Positions 57,773 to 64,000 of a DNA stretch of 64,000 nucleotides are shown in pieces. Where the stretch lies: NCBI GenBank assembly GCA_030490835.1, contig CM059975.1:55729174-55793173 (forward strand). Direction: 5' to 3'. Under the pieces are notes generated by a model that saw only the letters and a program-made list of their open reading frames with translations, ran no database searches and was not told where the DNA came from. Each line of letters starts with the position of its first letter. Positions within the stretch are counted from its first letter, which is position 1. The position numbers and the translations under genes were made by a program. The DNA comes from Annona cherimola. Taxonomy: Eukaryota > Streptophyta > Magnoliopsida > Magnoliales > Annonaceae.

Positions 57773-60700
57773 CTAATTTAGCTCTATCATCCCCATATCA
57801 TTTCTAATTTTATAAAATGATTCTTTGGCTAATGGTTTGGTAAGGATATCAGCAATTTGGTCTTCTGTTTTCACATATTCTAAACATACATCATGATTTT
57901 CAACATGTTCACGAATAAAATGGTGTCTCACATCAATATGCTTGGTTCTTGAATGCAGTACAGGATTTTTAGTCAAACAAATTGCACTTGTATTATCACA
58001 TCTAATAGGAATATCAACATAATTAATACCATAATCTTTCAATTGTTGTTTCATCCAAAGTAATTGGGCACAACAACTACCGGCAGCTATGTATTCGGCT
58101 TCCGCGGTAGAGAGAGCAACACTTGTTTGTTTTCTTGAATACCATGAAACTAACATATGTCCAAGAAACTGACAAGTTCCACTGGTACTTTTTCTATCTA
58201 CCTTATATCCGGCAAAATCTGCATCCGAGTAGCCGATTAGATCAAAGGTTGACCCCTTTGGATACCATAGTCCAAGATTGGTAGTTTTTATCAAATATTT
58301 AAAAATTCTTTTTACAGCAAGGAGATGTGATTCTTTTGGGCATGCTTGAAATCTAGAGCACATACAAACACTGAATAGAATATCGGGTCTAGAAGCAGTT
58401 AAATATAACAAGGATCCTATCATGCTTCTATAAAGCTTTTGATCGATACTTTTACCGTTTTCATCCGTGTCGATCTTGATTGTAGAGCTCATTGGAGTGT
58501 TTGCCCCTTTGCTATTCTGCAATCCAAATTTCTTGAGCATTTCCTTGACGTACTTGGACTGGTTCAAGAATATCCCTTCACTTTGTTGCTTAATTTGCAG
58601 TCCAAGGAAGAAATTTAATTCTCCCATCATGCTCATTTCGAATTCGCTCTGCATAATCTTAGAAAATTCTTGACAAAGATTTTCATTAGTAGCACCGAAA
58701 ATTATGTCATCTACATAAATCTGTACAATTAAAATATCTTTATTTTTGTATTTGATGAACAAAGTAGTATCTACTTTCCCTCTTAGAAACTCATGATCAA
58801 TCAAAAATTTATTCAACCTTTCATACCAAGCTCTTGGAGCTTGCTTTAATCCATATAGTGCTTTGGTCAATTTATAAACATACTTTGATTGATTCATTTC
58901 TTCAAAACCAGGGGGTTGTTCAACATATACTTCTTCATTCAAATAGCCATTCAAAAATGCGCTTTTTACATCCATTTGGAACAATTTGAAATTCATATAA
59001 GAAGCGAATGCTAGTAGAATACGTATGGCTTCTAATCTAGCCACAGGTGCATATGATTCTTCAAAATCGATTCCTTCTTCTTGAGAATACCCTTTGGCTA
59101 CTAATCTGGCCTTGTTTCTAATTACAAGCCCGCTTTCATCTAATTTGTTCCTAAATACCCATTTGGTACCAATGATAGTGTGATTATTTGGTCTAGGAAC
59201 TAAGTGTCGTACATTGTTCCTTTCGAATTGGTTTAGCTCTTCTTGCATTGCAATAACCCAATTTTCATCATTGAGAGCTTGTTCAATGGTATTTGGTTCA
59301 ATTTTAGATACAAAGGCATATTGACCATAAACGTTTTGTTTTAATATTCTAGTTTTCACTCCTTCATATACATTTCCAATAATTTGCTCAATTGGATGGG
59401 CATTTTTGAACTTTAAATCAGTTGGAGGTTTATAAGAATCATTACCTTCACTTACCTCTTCCTCCATGAGATTTTCTGGCTTGAGCTCAAGTTCCTTTGG
59501 TTGTTCTTTGCCTTTTGTCTCATCTGCATCACTTAGTTCATCCTCCTTTCTCGGAGTTTGGTTAATTTCATCAAATACAACGTGTATGGATTCTTCAACA
59601 ACTTGGTTTCGTTTATTGAAAACTCTATATGTTTTGCTATTTGATGAATATCCAAGAAATATAGCCTCATCACTTTTAGCATCTAACTTTCCCAAGTTAG
59701 TTTTTCCATTGTTCAAAACATAACATGTACATCCAAAAGCATGAAAATAAGAAATATTTGGTTTTCTTCCTTTCCATAGTTCATATGGGGTCTTTTTCAA
59801 GATTGTTCGAATGGCGACACGATTCAATACATGACAAGCTGTACTTACAGCTTCACCCCAAAATTTCTTGGATAGATTGCTCTCATTTAGCATAGTTCTA
59901 GCCATCTCTTGTATAGTTCTATTTTTCCTTTCTACTACTCCATTTTGTTGTGGAGTTCTTGGTGCAGAAAATGTGTGGTGAATTCCTTTTTCATTGCAAA
60001 ATTCCATGAATCGTTTGTTTTTGAATTCGCCACCATGATCGCTTCTTATGGTCACAATAGTACTTTGTTTTTCATTTTGCACCAAATTTACAAAAGTTGC
60101 AAACATAGAGAAGGCTTCATCTTTACTAGCTAAGAGAATTATCCATGTGAATCTTGAAAAATCATCAACTATGACAAATACATACTTCTTTCCACCAATG
60201 GTTAGAATGTCGGATGGCCCGTATAGATCCATATGTAGCAATTCAAGTGGCTTGGTGGTGGAAATTTCCTTTTTGGTAGAGAAAGGCATCTTGGGTTGTT
60301 TTGATAATTGACATGTCTTACAAATCTTGTCCTTGTCATATTTTAATCTTGGTAATCCTTCTACCAAACTCTTTTTCCATAGAGTTTTTATGTTTCCCAT
60401 GTTTATATGTCCAAGCCTTTTATGCCAAACCCATGGATCGTTATCAATGGCCATTAGACATTGACCATTCAATTCATCAAGTGAAACCAAATATACATTT
60501 CCATGTCTTTTACCACTAAACATGATATGCTCTCCATCAAATACATCACGTATAGATGATTCAAACACAACTTTGTATCCTTTATCACATAATTGTCTAA
60601 TGCTCATTAAATTGTGTTTGAGTCCTTCAACAAACAAAACATCTTCCATGCATGCATTTGAAATACTATGTATATTTCCTTTACCTTTAATTTTACCTTT

Positions 60701-60859
60701 TTCATTATTGCCAAAGGCAACCATTCCATCATTACAAGGCTTGAGTTTGTGAAACAAACTTCTTTCACCGATCATATGCCTTGAGCAACCGCTATCCGTG
60801 AACCATTCATTATTTGCCTTTGCCTTAAAACATGTCTGAAAAAAATAAGCAAGTAAATC
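57773..60859 (-). CDS. Sirevirus pol: protease, integrase, RT, RNase H
   Basis: Open from the codon after the gag stop (60859) to 57773, about 1028 codons. The protease active site is in [11 protein letters not shown], just before the first ATG of the frame (60775). Counting from that ATG: integrase zinc finger WHKRLGH...CKTCQ (about 115-155), catalytic residues in [15 protein letters not shown] and NGVVERKNR (about 180-285), RT from [14 protein letters not shown] to the YVDD box (IYVDDIIFG, about 718), and RNase H with YSDADFAG and ALSTAEAEY, ending in [13 protein letters not shown]. No internal stop; all catalytic motifs I checked are present. It supplies the enzymes of reverse transcription and integration. 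A single TAA separates it from gag in the same frame. Confidence 0.94.
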   Translation of the reverse strand, partial: DLLAYFFQTCFKAKANNEWFTDSGCSRHMIGERSLFHKLKPCNDGMVAFGNNEKGKIKGKGNIHSISNACMEDVLFVEGLKHNLMSIRQLCDKGYKVVFESSIRDVFDGEHIMFSGKRHGNVYLVSLDELNGQCLMAIDNDPWVWHKRLGHINMGNIKTLWKKSLVEGLPRLKYDKDKICKTCQLSKQPKMPFSTKKEISTTKPLELLHMDLYGPSDILTIGGKKYVFVIVDDFSRFTWIILLASKDEAFSMFATFVNLVQNEKQSTIVTIRSDHGGEFKNKRFMEFCNEKGIHHTFSAPRTPQQNGVVERKNRTIQEMARTMLNESNLSKKFWGEAVSTACHVLNRVAIRTILKKTPYELWKGRKPNISYFHAFGCTCYVLNNGKTNLGKLDAKSDEAIFLGYSSNSKTYRVFNKRNQVVEESIHVVFDEINQTPRKEDELSDADETKGKEQPKELELKPENLMEEEVSEGNDSYKPPTDLKFKNAHPIEQIIGNVYEGVKTRILKQNVYGQYAFVSKIEPNTIEQALNDENWVIAMQEELNQFERNNVRHLVPRPNNHTIIGTKWVFRNKLDESGLVIRNKARLVAKGYSQEEGIDFEESYAPVARLEAIRILLAFASYMNFKLFQMDVKSAFLNGYLNEEVYVEQPPGFEEMNQSKYVYKLTKALYGLKQAPRAWYERLNKFLIDHEFLRGKVDTTLFIKYKNKDILIVQIYVDDIIFGATNENLCQEFSKIMQSEFEMSMMGELNFFLGLQIKQQSEGIFLNQSKYVKEMLKKFGLQNSKGANTPMSSTIKIDTDENGKSIDQKLYRSMIGSLLYLTASRPDILFSVCMCSRFQACPKESHLLAVKRIFKYLIKTTNLGLWYPKGSTFDLIGYSDADFAGYKVDRKSTSGTCQFLGHMLVSWYSRKQTSVALSTAEAEYIAAGSCCAQLLWMKQQLKDYGINYVDIPIRCDNTSAICLTKNPVLHSRTKHIDVRHHFIREHVENHDVCLEYVKTEDQIADILTKPLAKESFYKIRNDMGMIELN

Positions 60860-62680
60860 TTATCTCCTTGGTACCCATTTTATGGGTCCATTTGGGTTAG
60901 TAATATATATTAATCTTTGTTGTTCTAACTTGGAAAGCTCAAACCTTGTGTTCCTTGGAACCCAAACTAATTTTGCACCACGGTCATATAATTTCTTAAA
61001 ATTACATTTGTAAGTCTTATGACCCAATTTATTGCAGAAATTACAAGCCATAGGTAATCTTGGAGTAGGCCTCCAAGTATGCAATGGTTCAATAGTTGGT
61101 CTTCTAATCCACTTAAAATTTTTCTTTTGTGACTTGTATATAGATGCAGTTTTAGTTTGATATTTCTCAAGTATTTGCACATTTGTTTTGCTACTTTCTC
61201 CTTGCTCAGATGTATGATATCCAAGACCTCTTTTATGTGTTTGGGAGGTCATATTCAGAAACATTCTAACATTTTCTCCTGGATTAGAGAACTTAGCTAA
61301 TGATTCATTTAATGATTTGTTCTCCTTTTTTAGCAAATCATTTTCATCTTTCAATTTGTCTAATCTTTCTGCAAGTTTACCATTTACAATTATTGTTGCA
61401 TCACATTGTCTTTTCTTAATTGTAAACTTGCTTCCTAATTTCTTCATTTCTTCATACAATGAATCATATGCAGTTTGAAGTTCTTCTAATTCAGTACATT
61501 TGAGGCAATCTTGAAAAGAAGAATAACTTGACTTAGAATGGGAGAGTTTGGAACTTACCTCTTCATTACTTGTGCATTTTGTTGAGGTAGTTTGTTCTTC
61601 TTGCTCGATTTGTGCCATACAGCAGATTCGTGCCATACAGCAGATTCTTGCACATTCTTCTACTTCGATTTCATCGGTTGAGGAGTTACTCGTTGTAGAT
61701 TCCTCGTCATTCACATACATGCCTCTTCCTTTGTATCTTTGGAATCTCTTATTGTCCCCTCGATCTTTTCTTTGTTCTTTTACTTTACTTTCTTCGGGAG
61801 TTGGACATTGAGCTTGCATATGTCCCGAACCACCGCATCGATAGCATTTGGTTAATTCTTTCTTCTTTTCTCTGGGAGTTCTATCCTTGAAGCTTCTGAA
61901 ATTTTTGCCTTTCCTCACAAATTTTCTGAAACGTTTTGTGAGTAGGGCGATTTCATCGTCGTTTTGAGAAGAAGAGGAGTCATCTGTGTCTTGCACGGCT
62001 TTCAAAGCAATTGCTCTTTTGCCCCTGTGTTGATCTTCATTTCTTCTCTTGATTAGCTCATGTGACATGAGTGAGCTAATTAAGTCTTCAAGCTTTAGAG
62101 TGTTAAGGTCCTTGGCTTCTTCTATTGCAGTGATCTTTGGAGTCCATGATTCGAGTAGAGCTCTTAAGATCTTCATGACCTGCTCAGATTCAGATATAGC
62201 CTTTCCGAGACCTTTTAGAGCATTAGTAATTTTAGAGAATCTAGCAAACATTTCAGAGATGTTTTCTCTTTCTAGCATTCTAAAGTTTTCCAGTTCTCCA
62301 ATCAAAATATTTCTCCTAGTCCCTTGGACTTGGGAGGTTCCTTCATAAATAGATGTTAAAGTATCCCATATCTCTTTAGCGGTTAGGCAAGAGGATACTC
62401 TATCATACTCAGAAGCTGTAAGAGCACAAAATAGTGAGTTCATTGCCTTAGCATTGCTCTTCACAGTTCTTACTTCCTCTTCGGTCCATTTGGAAGCTTT
62501 GTCATCTATGGGCAGTGTTACACCATCTTGGATAGCAATCCAAGAGTCCATATCGGTAGCCATGATGAGTTGCTTCATACGAAGCTTCCAATATCCAAAA
62601 TTGCTCCCATCAAACAACGGTGGCCTTGTAAAGGATTGGCCTTCAGCAAATGCGGGAACGGAAGTAGATTGGGATGCCAT
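60860..62680 (-). CDS. Sirevirus gag (606 residues)
   Basis: Starts at ATG 62680 (MASQSTSVPAFAEGQSF), 35 bp from the primer site. The N-terminal DUF4219/UBN2-type capsid region has RPPLFDGSNFGYWKLRM and EIWDTLTSIYEGTSQVQ. A CCHC knuckle CYRCGGSGHMQAQC lies in the middle. A long acidic/Ser-rich and coiled-coil stretch (DKLKDENDLLKKENKSL) follows, then a second knuckle-like CNFCNKLGHKTYKC near the C-terminus. Ends WVPRR-TAA. The long coiled-coil gag with two knuckles is typical of SIRE elements. A recent in-frame 18-bp tandem duplication repeats ARICCM. Confidence 0.93.
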   Translation of the reverse strand: MASQSTSVPAFAEGQSFTRPPLFDGSNFGYWKLRMKQLIMATDMDSWIAIQDGVTLPIDDKASKWTEEEVRTVKSNAKAMNSLFCALTASEYDRVSSCLTAKEIWDTLTSIYEGTSQVQGTRRNILIGELENFRMLERENISEMFARFSKITNALKGLGKAISESEQVMKILRALLESWTPKITAIEEAKDLNTLKLEDLISSLMSHELIKRRNEDQHRGKRAIALKAVQDTDDSSSSQNDDEIALLTKRFRKFVRKGKNFRSFKDRTPREKKKELTKCYRCGGSGHMQAQCPTPEESKVKEQRKDRGDNKRFQRYKGRGMYVNDEESTTSNSSTDEIEVEECARICCMARICCMAQIEQEEQTTSTKCTSNEEVSSKLSHSKSSYSSFQDCLKCTELEELQTAYDSLYEEMKKLGSKFTIKKRQCDATIIVNGKLAERLDKLKDENDLLKKENKSLNESLAKFSNPGENVRMFLNMTSQTHKRGLGYHTSEQGESSKTNVQILEKYQTKTASIYKSQKKNFKWIRRPTIEPLHTWRPTPRLPMACNFCNKLGHKTYKCNFKKLYDRGAKLVWVPRNTRFELSKLEQQRLIYITNPNGPIKWVPRR

Positions 62681-62714
62681 ATTAATAAGATCTCTTCGGT
62701 AAACTCAAAGAACC

Positions 62715-62726
62715 GCTCTGATACCA
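62715..62726 (-). promoter_or_regulatory. primer-binding site (initiator-Met tRNA) of Sirevirus copy 1
   Basis: TGGTATCAGAGC on the - strand, 2 bp from the 5' LTR edge. Confidence 0.9.
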
Positions 62727-62728
62727 CT

Positions 62729-63368
62729 TGTTGGTCCCGAGTTAATGGCAAAACCCAAGAGGGGAGGGGTGAATTGGGTATTTAAAAATTTGTAACTTAA
62801 ACAGAAACTTAACCCCGGATTAATCCAGTCCCCTTAATGAAGAATCGAAATGGAAAGCAATATAATGTAGAGAGTAGATAAATAAATCAAACACACAAGA
62901 TTTTTATAGTGGTTCGGGCAACCTCCCTACTCCACTCTTCCAAGCTCACACTCCTTGTGACTTGGGTTCCACTATTGTATTCTCTCAATACAATTAGAGC
63001 CACTGCTCTCTTCTAGATTCTAGCTCTAGGGGGCATATAACACACTGCTCAAGTAGGTGATGAGTCACACTCCAATCACACACTACTTAGCATACACTTG
63101 ATCCTAGTTCCTCAAACTAGATCAAGTTCAATCACAAATAAATGAAACACAAGGAAATCTACACTTTACAGATGTGTAGTAGCAATTAGGCGCAGAGAAG
63201 AACTTGAAGAGTTGGCTTTTAAGATTCTGAAATGAAGCTCTTGCAGTTTGAAGTAGAGTTCTTCTTCTTTGAGTGACTTGATCTCTTTTGAGCTCTTGAA
63301 AGTAGTAGTTAAGCACACTTAATGATTCTCAGCTACTTCCCTCGTCCACCATGAATGCTATTTATAAT
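62729..63368 (-). repeat. truncated 5' LTR of Sirevirus copy 1
   Basis: Only the R/U5-side 640 bp survive, including the TATA box at 63359-63366. The U3 with its GTCGAC array (about 1.1 kb) is missing. The break at 63368 joins directly to Athila 3' sequence. Confidence 0.92.
63359..63366 (-). promoter_or_regulatory. TATA box at the broken edge of the 5' LTR
   Basis: TATAAATA on the - strand, 2 bp inside the breakpoint. The upstream U3 is gone. Confidence 0.55.
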
Positions 63369-63597
63369 GATTGAAAGCAAATTAGGTAACAGGGGTGTGC
63401 AGTATTAGTCAAGTGGGAAGGGATTGTTGATTAAGATTTTCAATAAGTATCATGTTTCAAATTCTTTAATACTCTCATTAATTTTAATGATGGGCCAAAC
63501 ATGCAATTTTTGCTCAAGGTTTTGAAATTTTACAATCTATTCTTGAATTCTTTTATATTTGCTTGAGGACAAGCAAAAGTTCAAGTGTGGGGGTATT
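63369..63597 (+). other. 3' untranslated end and polypurine tract of Athila element 2
   Basis: No ORF. Ends with GCTTGAGGACAAGCAAAAG and AAGTGTGGGGGTATT, the signature that precedes Athila/Tat 3' LTRs. Confidence 0.8.
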
Positions 63598-64000
63598 TGA
63601 TAGTTGGAATTTGGTAACATATTTTGTGGACATTTTATACCAATTTGGTGGGTAATTAATTAAAATTAATATGAAATTTGGTTTAAAATGTGATTTTGCA
63701 ACATTTGGGTATTAAATATTAATTTCAAGCAATGTAAACAATTTCTATACACTTTTGACTTGAAATTACATTTTATTTGTTGCCATGAAATTAAATCGAT
63801 AAACCCACTAATGATTAATGATTTAAATATTTTTATGCAAGGAAAACAGGTTTCATCAAGATGACCCCACATGAAATCACGTGATCTGCTGCCCACAAAT
63901 CAGCAATTCACGTTTCAGCAGCAGCATTGAACGAGATGGGCAACAAAGCAATCCATTTGATGGCCCACCACTTCAAAATCTAGCTGCATAACGTCAATGA
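63598..64000 (+). repeat. 3' LTR of Athila element 2 (start only)
   Basis: TGATAGTTGGAATTTGG onwards. Matches 47440-47842 almost base for base, with scattered substitutions. It runs off the window. Confidence 0.92.

Larger units (their letters stand above)
53602..63368 (-). mobile_element. Sirevirus (SIRE-type Ty1-copia) copy 1 with a third ORF
   Basis: 9.77 kb on the - strand. Order 5' to 3': truncated 5' LTR (63368-62729), Met primer site, gag, single TAA, pol (protease, integrase, RT, RNase H), GTCGAC array, pyrimidine-rich leader, third ORF, two polypurine tracts, 3' LTR (55348-53602). Long LTRs, a long coiled-coil gag, the DSGCSRHM protease, doubled polypurine tracts and an ORF after pol place it in the Sirevirus genus. 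It is inserted in the RT of Athila element 2; left flank TTGCT. The outer part of the 5' LTR and the right-hand target duplication are lost. Confidence 0.93.
47440..64000 (+). mobile_element. Athila-type Ty3-gypsy element 2, with nested insertions
   Basis: 5' LTR from 47440, tRNA-Asp primer site, gag, protease and the beginning of RT, then a - strand Sirevirus (53602-63368). After that come the Athila 3' untranslated region, polypurine tract and the first 403 bp of the 3' LTR, where the window ends. The two LTR starts are almost identical by eye (47440 onwards and 63598 onwards), so the element is fairly young. RT core, RNase H and integrase are missing: they are not found on the right of the Sirevirus. 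5' flank CACAG. Confidence 0.88.

Noticed and set aside
62715..62726. tRNA-like match at the primer sites (also 10933, 45715, 50660)
   Set aside because: Only the 12-19 bases complementary to a tRNA 3' end are present. These are primer-binding sites, not tRNA genes.

Overview
The window is nuclear DNA from a flowering plant, probably a eudicot. It holds one recognisable host gene; most of the rest is LTR retrotransposons nested in one another. The plant call rests on plant-specific retroelement lineages (Athila and Tekay/Del in Ty3-gypsy, SIRE in Ty1-copia), plant MITEs, and a two-exon LRR receptor-like kinase that closely resembles Arabidopsis At3g28040. I saw no tRNA, rRNA or CRISPR loci, and no prokaryotic signals.

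Layout. 1-15930: an old Athila-type element on the + strand (integrase relic, then a 3' LTR from 14308). It is split by a young, nearly complete Tekay-type element on the - strand (1859-13541, TSD ATCTG), whose gag is itself split by a solo Sirevirus LTR (8757-10437, TSD GCCTT). 15931-20304: a Sirevirus copy on the - strand, cut short at its 5' end. 20305-25825: two gypsy-type LTR remnants on the - strand, one carrying a Tourist-like MITE. 25826-30648: T-rich low-complexity DNA, a decayed copia pol on the - strand and its LTR. 30649-32794: an element with long inverted repeats. 32948-33228: a second MITE of the same family.

34154-37315 (- strand) is the host gene. It encodes a 1007-residue LRR receptor-like kinase with one 138-bp phase-2 intron, and the catalytic Asp of its kinase domain is replaced. 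37316-41691 is AT-rich intergenic DNA that ends in a possible caulimovirid-like relic.

41692-64000: a + strand Tekay-type element with a 4-kb LTR, interrupted in gag at 47440 by a + strand Athila-type element. That Athila element carries a 900-bp solo Sirevirus LTR inside its 5' LTR (TSD GCCCC). A nearly complete - strand Sirevirus (53602-63368) sits inside its reverse transcriptase.

The most interesting system is the Sirevirus family (four copies plus an older relative). It has gag and pol in one frame split by a single TAA, two polypurine tracts, and a third ORF of 531 codons downstream of pol. Arrays of a nested palindrome built on GTCGAC lie both in the LTR U3, upstream of the TATA box, and between pol and the third ORF. 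The second array is where an internal promoter for that ORF would be expected.
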